DNA of 64,000 nt from Pedobacter metabolipauper (GCF_004362715.1 NZ_SNYC01000003.1:497601-561600), one strand, 5' to 3'. Positions 52,223 through 62,020 are shown, counted from the first letter of the stretch. Notes: generated by a model from the letters alone, not told the origin. A program made the numbers and translations.

Positions 52223-55177
52223 ATGAAAGTACGTTCCTTACTCCTGTCACTTCTGATTACTTCGGTATCATTCAGTGCCTTTGCACAAGCGCCGCAGATC
52301 AAGATCTCTGGTACCAATCCAAAAGATGCCAGGGCTGTTAGCCTGCAATCACTTCAGGTAGATGTTAAAATAACCGGGAATATTGCCACTACGGTAATGA
52401 CCATGTCCTTTTATAATGCCAGCGCACGTGTTCTGGAGGGCGAACTTACCTTTCCATTGCCAGATGGTGTAACGGTAAGCAGGTATGCATTGGATATCAA
52501 TGGTAAGATGCGTGAAGCAGTTCCGGTAGAAAAGGCAAAGGCAACGGAAGTATTTGAAAGCATAGAACGCAGAAGGGTAGATCCCGGTTTGCTGGAAAAG
52601 GTAGAAGGCAATAACTTCCGTACCCGCATTTATCCGTTTCCTGTAAATGGAATAAGAACAATCACCATAGGTTATGAAGAAGAACTCCGGTTAAACGGCC
52701 AGCAGGCATTTACTTACCGCCTGCCTTTGGACTTTAAACAAGCGATTCCTGATTTTTCATTGCGTACCACCGTATTGGAAAGCAGCTCTGAACCTGTCAT
52801 GTCGGAACAGCCTGATGGCAGTTTTAAATTTAAAAGCCAGGGGAATACCTATACAGCTATTTTGGAACGTAAAAACTTCCTGCCAAAACAGGCATTGGCA
52901 GTCGAGCTTCCCAAAGTTACCGATGCACTGGAAGTGGTTGTGCAGAAAGCAGGAAGCAGTGCTTATTTCTTAGCCAATATTTTTATTAAAGGATCAAGTC
53001 GCAACCACCAGTTAAGCAGCGACATCGGGCTAATTTGGGATGTGTCTTTAAGTGGTTTAAACCGCGACAAAGTAAAGGAATTTGCCTTGTTAGATGCACT
53101 GATCAAGGACAAGAAAAACCTGACCATCCATCTTGGCTTATTGAATCATGTATTCAAAAATGGAGGTGATTTTGTTATTAATAACGGAAACTGGAATGCA
53201 TTAAGAGAAAAACTGGGCAGCCTGATCTATGATGGCGGGGCAGATTACAGCAAGATCAATTCGCGGCTTGTAAAAGGGGATGAGTATCTTTTCTTTACCG
53301 ATGGCTTTTCTGGCTTTGGTCCAAATACAGTTTACCTGAATAAACCGGTTCATACTATAAACACTGCATTGCGTGCTGATTTTAGTCAGCTAAAATATAT
53401 AGCTGCTAAAAGCGGAGGGAAGTTTATCAATCTCAATACATTTTCTGCATCACAAGCTTATCAGCAATTATCTAAAGAAGAACTCCAGCTGATCAGTATT
53501 AAAAACAATACTGCAGTTACAGAGCTGTATCCATCAGTTCCAACACCAGTAAATGGCTTAATTTCTATTGCTGGTATTTCATCGGCTGCCAATACCAGTA
53601 TGACCCTTCAGTTTGGTTATGGAAATACAGTGACTATGGAGCGTAAAGTGACCATCAATGCGGGTAAAACAAACGCGAGCATGATTGATGTAAGCAGGAT
53701 CTGGGCGCAGAAAAAGCTAAGCGAGATGGATCAGAATTATGAAGATAATAAAGTAGAAATTGCACAGCTTGCTCAACAATTTGGTATTGTAACCCGAAAT
53801 ACAAGCCTGATGGTTTTAGAATCTGTGGATGATTACATCCGGTACGGAATAGAACCTCCGGACGAACTTAAGCCACTATATGATCAAGTAAAAAAACAAC
53901 GTATGGCTATGGTAGATCAGGGCAGGAGAGATCTGTTGAACAGCTCAATGACTATGGCTAAAGTTCTTCAGGAATGGTGGAACAGAGATTTTCCCAAGGT
54001 TAAAGTTTTTCCAAAACCGGATAAAGCTGACAATCAAATGTATGATGCAGTTTCAATGCCTCCAGCAGTTTTATCTTCAGAACGAAGTGTAGCTACTCAT
54101 TCACGTAGAAATTCAACCGGAGCAGAGATGGAATTAAATGAGGTTGTAGTAGTTGCCAGTGGTACTCAACGCAAATCATCCATGGTAGGAGCTGCCCGTA
54201 GTGGTAGGGCAGCGGGTATTGCAGTCCAAAGGAATGCAGATCAACAAAGCAACCCAGCCGGTCCGGAAATTAAGGTGCCCGAGTTTAAAAGTGATAAAGG
54301 ATATATGAAAAAGCTTCAGGGCAGCAGTTCGGGTGCTTATAAAAGCTACCTGGCGATCCGGCCTGAATATGAAAGTACGCCCTCTTTTTACCTGGATATG
54401 GCCAATTGGTTCTATCAGCAAAAAGATTCAGTACGGGCACTCCTGATCTTAAGTAACCTGACAGAGCTTGATCTCGAAAATTCAGAGATCTATAAATCAC
54501 TGGCTTATAAGCTAACACAGGCTGGTGATCCTGAAACTGCCTTGTTTATCAGTAAGAAGGTTGTTAAATGGCGTCCTATGGAAGCTCAAAGCTACCGCGA
54601 TTATGCCCTGGCACTTGCAAATTGCGGTAAATACCAGCAGGCATTGGATACGTTGTATCAGGTGCTTACCAAGAGTTACAATGCTGATATTTCCAACCGC
54701 GACCAGGGTATTGAAGAGATCATCCTCGCTGAGATCAATAACCTGATTGTATTGCATGGCGATCATTTAAATACCAGCCGGATAGATCCAAAGCTGATCT
54801 TTAAGCTTCCTGTCGATGTCCGTGTTGTACTGAACTGGAATAAGATCGATACGGATATAGATCTTTGGGTTACCGATCCGAATGGAGAGAAATGTTATTA
54901 CAAGAACAAACTAACTGCAGCAGGCGGCAGGATCAGTGATGATTTTACAGGTGGCTATGGTCCGGAACAATTCATGATCAAAAAAGCAATTAAAGGCAAG
55001 TACATCATTCATGTCGATTATTATGGCGATAACCATATCAGCATCAGCGGTCCTACTGTAGTGATGGCGGAGATCTACACCAATTATGGAAAGGTAAACC
55101 AGGAGCGAAAGGTAATTACATTGCAGATGTCGGGTAAAAAGGATAATGGTATACTGATCGGGTCGTTTGAATTTTAA
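52223..55177 (+). CDS. VIT/VWA-like/TPR protein with DUF2135 and an embedded plug-like motif
   Basis: 984 residues: signal peptide (1-22), VIT domain (about 25-150; LEGELTFPLPDGVTVSRYAL), a VWA-like domain with MIDAS DVSLS (273-277) and FFTDGFSGFG, a helical linker, then at 636-660 the segment ELNEVVVVASGTQRKSSMVGA, nearly identical to the start of a SusC/TonB-receptor plug. TPR-like helices (about 700-860) and a C-terminal DUF2135 domain (about 868-970; LNWNKIDTDIDLWVTDPNGE) follow. VIT proteins are envelope adhesion or assembly factors; no activity is established. The plug motif without a barrel is odd. Confidence 0.88.
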   Translation: MKVRSLLLSLLITSVSFSAFAQAPQIKISGTNPKDARAVSLQSLQVDVKITGNIATTVMTMSFYNASARVLEGELTFPLPDGVTVSRYALDINGKMREAVPVEKAKATEVFESIERRRVDPGLLEKVEGNNFRTRIYPFPVNGIRTITIGYEEELRLNGQQAFTYRLPLDFKQAIPDFSLRTTVLESSSEPVMSEQPDGSFKFKSQGNTYTAILERKNFLPKQALAVELPKVTDALEVVVQKAGSSAYFLANIFIKGSSRNHQLSSDIGLIWDVSLSGLNRDKVKEFALLDALIKDKKNLTIHLGLLNHVFKNGGDFVINNGNWNALREKLGSLIYDGGADYSKINSRLVKGDEYLFFTDGFSGFGPNTVYLNKPVHTINTALRADFSQLKYIAAKSGGKFINLNTFSASQAYQQLSKEELQLISIKNNTAVTELYPSVPTPVNGLISIAGISSAANTSMTLQFGYGNTVTMERKVTINAGKTNASMIDVSRIWAQKKLSEMDQNYEDNKVEIAQLAQQFGIVTRNTSLMVLESVDDYIRYGIEPPDELKPLYDQVKKQRMAMVDQGRRDLLNSSMTMAKVLQEWWNRDFPKVKVFPKPDKADNQMYDAVSMPPAVLSSERSVATHSRRNSTGAEMELNEVVVVASGTQRKSSMVGAARSGRAAGIAVQRNADQQSNPAGPEIKVPEFKSDKGYMKKLQGSSSGAYKSYLAIRPEYESTPSFYLDMANWFYQQKDSVRALLILSNLTELDLENSEIYKSLAYKLTQAGDPETALFISKKVVKWRPMEAQSYRDYALALANCGKYQQALDTLYQVLTKSYNADISNRDQGIEEIILAEINNLIVLHGDHLNTSRIDPKLIFKLPVDVRVVLNWNKIDTDIDLWVTDPNGEKCYYKNKLTAAGGRISDDFTGGYGPEQFMIKKAIKGKYIIHVDYYGDNHISISGPTVVMAEIYTNYGKVNQERKVITLQMSGKKDNGILIGSFEF

Positions 55178-55214
55178 TCCTTAATTTGCTGAAATCAATT
55201 GTTAAATTCAGCCA

Positions 55215-55838
55215 ATGAAATTAAAGACGATCTTTTATAGCCTGGTTCTTACGCTTTACTGTCTGGCGGTTTCCGCACAGCAGGTTGATAAAGTGATCCA
55301 AACCAGTATCTATAAATCTTATTACTCCTATAAAGTTAAGAACCCGTTATATGTAACTTACCTGCTAAAGAAGGGCGGTGGCGATTGCGACCGCTCTGCG
55401 TTTAGCTTCAGGAAGTGTGATGAACAGACTGCCAGCGATGATGATTATTCTGGTACAGGCTATGATAAAGGACACCTGGCCAATGCAGAAGATTTTGCGT
55501 ACGATTGTATCCTGGACAAAGAAACCTTTTGTTATTACAACTGCTTTCCGCAGACGGTTAAGCTGAACCGCGGGATCTGGAAAAAATGGGAGACCAAACT
55601 TAGAGCTTTGTCGCAGACCAAATCTATTTTTATTATTGCCGGAGGTATCTATACCGATAAGCTGTTAAAACCCGGGCATACCGTGGTTATTCCGGATTAT
55701 TGTTATAAGATCGTGGTAGATCCTGCTACACAAGCCATAATGTATTGCCTGCTGTTTCCCAACGACGATAGCGGCCATGTTGAAGATCTAACGCTGGCAC
55801 AACTTAAAGCGAAGCTGGTTTATCCGTTAGTACCTTAA
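55215..55838 (+). CDS. Secreted DNA/RNA non-specific endonuclease
   Basis: 207 residues with a signal peptide (to about 21, AVSAQ). The nuclease core shows GYDKGHLANAEDFAYD, a DRGH-motif variant with Lys for Arg and the catalytic His, and CFPQTVKLNRGIWKKWE, holding the metal-binding Asn and the usual Trp-x-x-x-E pattern. Four or more Cys in the core may form disulfides. It cleaves DNA and RNA outside the cytoplasm, for nutrient use or defence against foreign DNA. It lies 37 bp after the VIT gene and may be co-transcribed; a 12-bp stem hairpin follows. Confidence 0.9.
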   Translation: MKLKTIFYSLVLTLYCLAVSAQQVDKVIQTSIYKSYYSYKVKNPLYVTYLLKKGGGDCDRSAFSFRKCDEQTASDDDYSGTGYDKGHLANAEDFAYDCILDKETFCYYNCFPQTVKLNRGIWKKWETKLRALSQTKSIFIIAGGIYTDKLLKPGHTVVIPDYCYKIVVDPATQAIMYCLLFPNDDSGHVEDLTLAQLKAKLVYPLVP

Positions 55839-55843
55839 TATTT

Positions 55844-55874
55844 ATACCGTTAAAATAGGGTGTTTTAACGGTAT
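55844..55874 (+). terminator. Hairpin after the nuclease gene
   Basis: ATACCGTTAAAA (55844-55855) and TTTTAACGGTAT (55863-55874) form a perfect 12-bp stem with loop TAGGGTG, directly after the nuclease stop. The U-tract is missing, so termination efficiency is uncertain. Confidence 0.55.
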
Positions 55875-55942
55875 GATAGTTAGATAGATAGTAGTAATTT
55901 GAATACTCATAAGTATCTTATTGTGAACTTTATCTGTCAGGT

Positions 55943-58444
55943 ATGTTTGGAAGTATAATCGCTCTTTTTAAAAAAGGCCACAGAGAAATCAAACTGAGTT
56001 TTAACCGCTTAAGTTTGCGGATACTCGCGCTTGATCTCTTGTCTATAGCCGCCAAAATTGGATTTGTCATCATTCCTGCATTTTTAATTGGAACCATATT
56101 GATCTGGCTTCCCCAGGGTAGAGATACTTTGTTGCTGATGGTAGAGAAGTTAGCGGACAAGAATCCTTTTCCACTCCTATTCCTTCTTATTGGCATCGTT
56201 TTATGGTGTGTTTCTTCAGAACTCGGCGTTAGATATGCCATTTATATTTCTGACAATTCTGGTAAGAATTTAAGTGAGGCAAGGGTGGAATGGCGAAAGA
56301 CAGTTCAGAAAGTACTCGCCGCCTTCTTTTTACTATGGCCTCCTGTAGCTGTCATTCTGGGACTGATCTGGAGTTCTTTTACTGCAACCTACATGGATAA
56401 AGCTTCCAGTATCACGTGCTTTTCTATCTGCATTTTATCTATTCTATTGCTAATTGTCGTATTATCTAACCTGTATTTTTATAAAACAGGGAGCTATGGT
56501 CCGGGAAGATATAGAAAGACAATCCTTGGTGAACGCTCACTCCCCAACCAGGAACAACGCTACCTCAGAAAGTTGTATGGTATCTATGAGGATTATGTAT
56601 ATGCATTACCAAAAGAGAGCAGCTTCCAGCAACCTTATAAACAGGATCTACAACACTTTACCGGGAATTTTAAAGAGGCTACGGATGATAAGATAAACGA
56701 ATTCCCTCAAAGCGAAGAGGTGCTTACATCTTTTCGGAGGGTTCCTGAAGAATTTGAGCTGAAAGAGCACAACATCAAACTTAAGAAAGGCGAATCATAC
56801 CGATGGGTTTATACGATTCCTTCCAGCTATTATCAGGGGCTGCACCGCCAGATCCGGATATTGGCTTTGACCGCCTTCATCTTATTTCTTGTTCTGTGTT
56901 TTATTCCGGCTTCCTGGTCCGTATTTGAGCGCATCGCTGCACCGGCACTAGTTTGTATCGCGTTTTTCTGTTATACTGGACTGTATATTGGCCTGCTGTA
57001 TCTTGACAAATCTTTTCTCAAAAAATGGGTCGTATCTGTACGTTTCTTCATGTTCATTATACTTTTGCTTTCTTCTGTATTCAATGATGATCATCCCGTA
57101 AGGGAAAATACGGCTGCTGCTCCACATCGGGAAACAGTTAGCAATCATTTCAAGAAATGGTTTATAAGGTATAAGCACACCATTAACAGTAATAAAGGTA
57201 TAATACATGACTCAAAACAAAGATATCCTGTTATTTTCATTTGTGCAGAAGGCGGTGCACTTCGAACTGGTGCTTATACCAGTATCTTTCTCAGTAGCCT
57301 GGAAAAGAAATTGGCAGAACATAATATAGATTTAAAGGGTGCGCTATTTGCCATGTCAGGCGTATCTGGCGGAGCTGTAGGTTTAGGTGTTTTTAATGCA
57401 GTAACTTACAGATCTTCCTACTTTCAGGATCCCACAGCCCGTTTAGAAGCTTCCAGGAAGTTCTTTAAGAACGATGCCCTTTCACCGATTATAGGTAAAA
57501 TGCTTTATGGAGATTTTATTCAACTTTTTATACCCTGGCATTTTAAAGGATTTGATCGTGCCATTGGCCTGGAGCAATCCTGGGAAAAAAGTTACGAGAC
57601 CACTGGTGATCCATCAAATGTTTTTAAAACTGATTTTATTGATCACGAGCTAAGTGAAGATGCTCCATTGTTTATGATCAATACAACTGAAGTGGAGACT
57701 GGCCTGCAGTGCTGGCTGAGCAACCTGAAACCTGATCGTCTTCTCTTTGCAAAGGAACGTGATTTGTTCGATCAAAAAATCAACAATTTGAATTACAGTA
57801 CTGCCATTAATTTTAGCAGCCGCTTCCCAATATTCTCCCCTGGTGGCAAAATTGGTCGTCGTTTAATGGGTAAACACCATTATTTAGATGGAGGATATGT
57901 CGAAAATACAGGTTCCGCCTCCATGCTGGAAATCTTACAGATTTTGAAAAATGATGAGTTATATGTACAGGTTGATCCTATCGTGATTAATCTTCTATTT
58001 GGCGAAGAAAGTGAAAAGCACGCCGAGAACATTGAAAGAGAGCGTTTTGAAAGAGAGCCTTTTGAAATAGAACGCGTTAAAATAGATAAAGATACTTACG
58101 GAAAGCACAAGGAAAATTCAAATATCAACTGGTTTAATGAATGGAGCGAAATTCTTAATGGTGTACTTAATACGCGTTCTGGAAGAAGTCATACCAGCAG
58201 AGCGTTATTGAAACAGCTGGTGAATATAGATTCCGGTCTTTTTCTCGATGCACCGTTACAGGCTAAAACAGGTGAAGTTCCTATGAATTGGGTATTATCT
58301 AATCAGAGCATCAGTAAAATTAATGAAGAGGTAAACCTTAAATTAGAGCAACAAAGTGGTACGGCAATTCTTAACCGACTTACCCGAAAGTATTTTACAT
58401 CAATACAATTTATATCAAATCGTCCCCAACAGCGAAAACAATAG
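55943..58444 (+). CDS. Multi-pass membrane protein with patatin-like phospholipase domain
   Basis: 833 residues. The N-terminal 400 residues carry about seven hydrophobic helices in two groups (about 36-180 and 310-385) split by a soluble loop. The C-terminal part is a patatin-like lipase: oxyanion loop CAEGGALRTGAY (about 434-445), nucleophile Ser475 in GVSGG, and Asp649 in LDGGYVENTG, the full Ser-Asp dyad. A low-complexity acidic/basic stretch (ERERFEREPFEIERVKID) lies at about 695-715. It probably hydrolyses membrane lipids. A promoter-like TATGTTTG at 55942-55949 overlaps the start codon and makes the start less certain. Next gene is 57 bp downstream. Confidence 0.85.
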   Translation: MFGSIIALFKKGHREIKLSFNRLSLRILALDLLSIAAKIGFVIIPAFLIGTILIWLPQGRDTLLLMVEKLADKNPFPLLFLLIGIVLWCVSSELGVRYAIYISDNSGKNLSEARVEWRKTVQKVLAAFFLLWPPVAVILGLIWSSFTATYMDKASSITCFSICILSILLLIVVLSNLYFYKTGSYGPGRYRKTILGERSLPNQEQRYLRKLYGIYEDYVYALPKESSFQQPYKQDLQHFTGNFKEATDDKINEFPQSEEVLTSFRRVPEEFELKEHNIKLKKGESYRWVYTIPSSYYQGLHRQIRILALTAFILFLVLCFIPASWSVFERIAAPALVCIAFFCYTGLYIGLLYLDKSFLKKWVVSVRFFMFIILLLSSVFNDDHPVRENTAAAPHRETVSNHFKKWFIRYKHTINSNKGIIHDSKQRYPVIFICAEGGALRTGAYTSIFLSSLEKKLAEHNIDLKGALFAMSGVSGGAVGLGVFNAVTYRSSYFQDPTARLEASRKFFKNDALSPIIGKMLYGDFIQLFIPWHFKGFDRAIGLEQSWEKSYETTGDPSNVFKTDFIDHELSEDAPLFMINTTEVETGLQCWLSNLKPDRLLFAKERDLFDQKINNLNYSTAINFSSRFPIFSPGGKIGRRLMGKHHYLDGGYVENTGSASMLEILQILKNDELYVQVDPIVINLLFGEESEKHAENIERERFEREPFEIERVKIDKDTYGKHKENSNINWFNEWSEILNGVLNTRSGRSHTSRALLKQLVNIDSGLFLDAPLQAKTGEVPMNWVLSNQSISKINEEVNLKLEQQSGTAILNRLTRKYFTSIQFISNRPQQRKQ

Positions 58445-58501
58445 TTAGAGAAATGAAGCTGCTGCGTGCAAACAATTGCCAGCTAATTCCGTTGTGTTAA
58501 A

Positions 58502-58984
58502 ATGGCCGTTTATCCGTACAATAAAGAAGTAAATAAAGCCCGGATGTTAAACTGGGTCACCCGGTTTTCCTATTTGATGGATGAGCAATTCCAGATTCCA
58601 GGCACCAAATTCAGGTTTGGGCTAGATCCGGTTTTAAACCTTATTCCATTTGTAGGTGATATGACCGGTTTTCTGATTTCCGGTGGATTGGTTCTCGCCA
58701 TGGCAAAGAAAGGAGCAAGCAGTAAGATTGTTGTTCTGATGTGTTTGAACATTGTATTGGACGCTACAATAGGTGCGATTCCTTTTATTGGTCAGCTTTT
58801 CGATTTCTATTTTAAAGCCAATACCAGGAACCTTAAACTCATGAAAGAACATTACCTGGAAAATAAACACCAGGGAAGCGGCAAGAACATTATTGTATTT
58901 ACGTTGATTGTTCTTTTTGTTTTGATGATATTATTGGCTCTTGGTTTGTGGAAAGCGGCAGAATGGGTAGGGAGTTTATTTTAA
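58502..58984 (+). CDS. DUF4112 membrane protein
   Basis: 160 residues. The DUF4112 core is clear: FRFGLDPVLNLIPFVGDMTG, VVLMCLNIVLDATIGAIPFIG and QLFDFYFKANTRNLKLMKEH. Two or three transmembrane segments, with a final helix (VFTLIVLFVLMILLALGLW). No function is established. It follows the patatin-like gene closely on the same strand, so a shared operon, and a lipid-related role, is possible but not shown. Confidence 0.85.
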   Translation: MAVYPYNKEVNKARMLNWVTRFSYLMDEQFQIPGTKFRFGLDPVLNLIPFVGDMTGFLISGGLVLAMAKKGASSKIVVLMCLNIVLDATIGAIPFIGQLFDFYFKANTRNLKLMKEHYLENKHQGSGKNIIVFTLIVLFVLMILLALGLWKAAEWVGSLF

Positions 58985-58990
58985 TTGAAG

Positions 58991-59329
58991 CTATCCATTG
59001 AAGCAAAAGAATACCATTATTGGTATGATTAAAAAGGCGAGTACCCGCTGATAGAATATATTATCTTTTCGAAGTCCGAATTGAATAAGGGTAATCACAA
59101 ATAAAATAGCTGAAAATAGAACGGGAATAAGACCCAGGTTTACTAATGATGTTCTGTTTATTAATCCTGAATGTTGATCCATAAAGTAGTCGATAGATAC
59201 TTTAATTGCGCCAATTAATACAAGTATCCATAATGATGTTATAAAAGCACAAGCCAATAACGTTAATGGATACCGCTTTAAATTTCTAAGTGCACACTGA
59301 ATCATCATATCCATTAATGCATAGAACAT
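58991..59329 (-). CDS. Small membrane protein of unknown function
   Basis: 112 residues with three hydrophobic helices (LTLLACAFITSLWILVLIGA, LVNLGLIPVLFSAILFVITL, VLAFLIIPIMVFFCF) separated by short loops. No known motif. It converges with the DUF4112 gene, 6 bp apart, and is divergent from the acetyltransferase gene. Composition and membrane pattern fit a real protein, but there is little other support. Confidence 0.5.
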   Translation of the reverse strand: MFYALMDMMIQCALRNLKRYPLTLLACAFITSLWILVLIGAIKVSIDYFMDQHSGLINRTSLVNLGLIPVLFSAILFVITLIQFGLRKDNIFYQRVLAFLIIPIMVFFCFNG

Positions 59330-59399
59330 CTAATAAGTAACCCCGAAACCTATATATATTAATCATTCTAAATGAATACTTAAATTTATTAGTAGTATT

Positions 59400-59951
59400 A
59401 TGATCAGACCTGCAGTTCCTTCCGATGCTCCTCAAATAGCCCGCTTAATTATTCAGGCTCTCGAAGATCTTGCTGTAAAATATGTTGATAATCCAGATCC
59501 ATATCAGGCCGTTCCATTGTTTGAGCATTTTATAGGATTGCCTGTCAATCAGTATAGTTATGAAAATATATTGGTTTGTGAAGAACATGAAGAGATATGC
59601 GGTTTCATAAACGGTTATGATGGAGCAGATTTTGAAAAGCTGAGAGCACCTTTCTTGAAATTTATCCAATTGGAATATGGTGTTCAGCTTAATCCGGAAC
59701 TTGAAACTGAAGCAGGAGAATATTACATAGACACGTTAAGTGTTTCTGAAGGCCATCAGGGTAAAGGGATTGGTAAACAGCTGATTCATGCGCTGATCGG
59801 AAAAGCAAAATCTTTAAAAGCGGATAAGATTGGCTTACTGGTAGATCAAAGCAATCCAAAAGCAGAGAAGCTATATACCTCAATGGGGTTTAAGATCGTG
59901 AATGAAAAGGATCTTTTAGGCGGAAAGTACAATCATATGCAATATACCTAA
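59400..59951 (+). CDS. GNAT-family N-acetyltransferase
   Basis: 183 residues, one GNAT domain. The N-terminus is IRPAVPSDAPQIARLIIQAL; the acetyl-CoA loop is GHQGKGIGKQLIHALIGKA (Q/RxxGxG/A type) after YYIDTLSV; the C-terminus GLLVDQSNPKAEKLYTSMGF closes the fold. Substrate unknown: these enzymes acetylate amines on small molecules or proteins. It stands alone with AT-rich upstream DNA holding TAAATTTA (59381-59388), one base off the -7 pattern. Confidence 0.92.
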   Translation: MIRPAVPSDAPQIARLIIQALEDLAVKYVDNPDPYQAVPLFEHFIGLPVNQYSYENILVCEEHEEICGFINGYDGADFEKLRAPFLKFIQLEYGVQLNPELETEAGEYYIDTLSVSEGHQGKGIGKQLIHALIGKAKSLKADKIGLLVDQSNPKAEKLYTSMGFKIVNEKDLLGGKYNHMQYT

Positions 59952-60084
59952 TCACATGCAATACATCTGATCGTATTGTTAGTGCTTTATACACTACTGC
60001 AACGCTACTTCGCTATAAAGATATTACATGGCCTTACTTTGCCGCATCTCATTTTTTAGTTAAATTGGGATCTTTATAGATCTT

Positions 60085-61968
60085 ATGAAACACTTCTTTA
60101 TCTTTTTTATCGCCATTGCGCTCATTTTGCCTGCATCTGCTCAGCAAACTCAAAAACCTGTGTTGTATGGAAGTAACTGGATGGCCATTACCGGCAAACC
60201 GTTGGCGGCAACTGCTGGAGCTATGACCTTTCAAAAGGGTGGCAATGCGGTTGATGCGGCATGTACAATGCTTGCTGCAACGTGTACCATGTGGGATACG
60301 CTAAGCTGGGGCGGAGAAACACAAGTGCTGATCTATAATCCGAAAACGAAAAAAGTGATTGCAATCAATGCCATGGGTGTGGCCCCAACAGGCGCAACTC
60401 CGGAATTCTTTAAGGGTAAGGGATATAATTTCCCACCCGAATATGGCCCGCTTGCGGCAACCACACCTGGTACTCCCGGCGGACTGATCTATATGCTGGC
60501 ACAATATGGAACGCTAAGTTTAGAAGAAGTATTGGCTCCAGCGATGCAGATGGCTGCTGGTTACGCCATCGAAGCACAGGCTGCAAACAGTATGGAACGT
60601 GGAAAAGCACAGATCAAACAATGGCCATACAGTAAAAAAGTATTTCTTCCTCATGCTGGTGAAAAACGGGAAGCTCCGGAAGCAGGGGAGTTATTTGTGC
60701 AAAAAGATTTGCTGCAGACGCTCAACAAGCTGGTAGAAGCTGAACGTAAAGCATTGAAACAGGGAAAAAGCAGGAAAGACGCCTTGATGGCTGCGTACGA
60801 CCGCTTCTATAAAGGAGACATTGCCGAAGAATTTGTACGCGGCAGTAAAGAACAAGGTGGATTAATCACCATGGAAGATCTGGCTAAATGGAAACCTATC
60901 GAAGAAGAGCCCTTAACGGTTAACTATAAAGGAATTGATGTCTACAAAATGAAACAATGGACCCAGGGTCCGGTGATGCTGCAGGCCCTGAATATTCTGG
61001 AGAACTTTGACCTGAAGAAAATGGGTTACAACAGTACTGAATATATCCATACGGTATATCAAGCCATGAACCTGGCCTTTGCCGATCGTGATTTCTATTA
61101 TGGTGATCCTTATTTTTCTCCGGAAGAACCGATCAAAGGACTATTAAGTAAAGCCTATGCAAAACAACGTGCTGGATTAATTCAGTCCGCCAGCAACAAT
61201 CCCAACATCGGTCCGGGAAATCCATATCCTTTTGAAGGGAAGACAAACCCTTATCTAAATCTGCTGAAAGACAGGGGATATGAAATGGATACTACCAAAC
61301 GCAATTTTGCACCCAAACATGATATGGGGATGAATACCAGTCCGGATCAGGAATACCAGGAGCGTTTATGGCTTGGTACAACATCTGTTGAGGCTGCCGA
61401 TAAAGAAGGCTGGATTGTTTCCATTACCCCAAGCGGCGGCTGGCTTCCGGCATGCATTGCCGGAAACACCGGAATTGGAATGAGCCAGCGGATGCAAAGT
61501 TTTGTGCTGGACTCTGCATTAAATCCTTTCAATGTAGTTGCTCCTGGAAAAAGACCCCGTGTAACCTTATCGCCATCATTGGCCTTAAAAGATGGTAAAC
61601 CTTATTTGTCTTCTGCGGTACAAGGCGGAGACACACAGGATCAAAACCTGCTGCAGTTCTTTTTAAATGTGGCCGAATTTGGGATGAATGTTCAGCAGGC
61701 ATCAGAAGCGGCCAATTTTAACAGCAACCAGCTTTGGCTTTCTTTAGGAGGTACTAAAACGGACGACCGCAAGCCAAAACCCGGACAGATCCTGCTGCAC
61801 GACAGCACTAAGGAATCTGTACGAAACGAATTAAAGAAAATGGGCTATGTACTTAGCTTTGACGACCGTACCAGCGGTCCGATCAATGCGATCTATTTTG
61901 ACTGGAAGCACAAAACCTTTACCGGCGGTTCGAGCAACCACGGTGAAGATTATGGGATTGGCTGGTAA
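60085..61968 (+). CDS. Gamma-glutamyltransferase-like Ntn-hydrolase, secreted
   Basis: 627 residues, signal peptide to about 20 (LPASAQ). Large-subunit marks are NWMAITGKPLAATAGAMTFQ, GGNAVDAACTMLAA and WGGETQVLIYNPKTKKV; the autoprocessing site is LGTTSVEAADKEG, with the new N-terminal Thr about 432. The small subunit has GNTGIGMSQRMQSF and AVQGGDTQDQN where typical GGTs have GSPGG, so it belongs to a divergent branch and may act as an amidase or acylase rather than on glutathione. A GATCT/AGATC inverted repeat (60069-60082) lies just before the ATG. Confidence 0.88.
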   Translation: MKHFFIFFIAIALILPASAQQTQKPVLYGSNWMAITGKPLAATAGAMTFQKGGNAVDAACTMLAATCTMWDTLSWGGETQVLIYNPKTKKVIAINAMGVAPTGATPEFFKGKGYNFPPEYGPLAATTPGTPGGLIYMLAQYGTLSLEEVLAPAMQMAAGYAIEAQAANSMERGKAQIKQWPYSKKVFLPHAGEKREAPEAGELFVQKDLLQTLNKLVEAERKALKQGKSRKDALMAAYDRFYKGDIAEEFVRGSKEQGGLITMEDLAKWKPIEEEPLTVNYKGIDVYKMKQWTQGPVMLQALNILENFDLKKMGYNSTEYIHTVYQAMNLAFADRDFYYGDPYFSPEEPIKGLLSKAYAKQRAGLIQSASNNPNIGPGNPYPFEGKTNPYLNLLKDRGYEMDTTKRNFAPKHDMGMNTSPDQEYQERLWLGTTSVEAADKEGWIVSITPSGGWLPACIAGNTGIGMSQRMQSFVLDSALNPFNVVAPGKRPRVTLSPSLALKDGKPYLSSAVQGGDTQDQNLLQFFLNVAEFGMNVQQASEAANFNSNQLWLSLGGTKTDDRKPKPGQILLHDSTKESVRNELKKMGYVLSFDDRTSGPINAIYFDWKHKTFTGGSSNHGEDYGIGW

Positions 61969-62020
61969 TACAGAATCGCTTTTTATACTCAAATTGCAGT
62001 ACAATTTATCCGAAGCTAAA

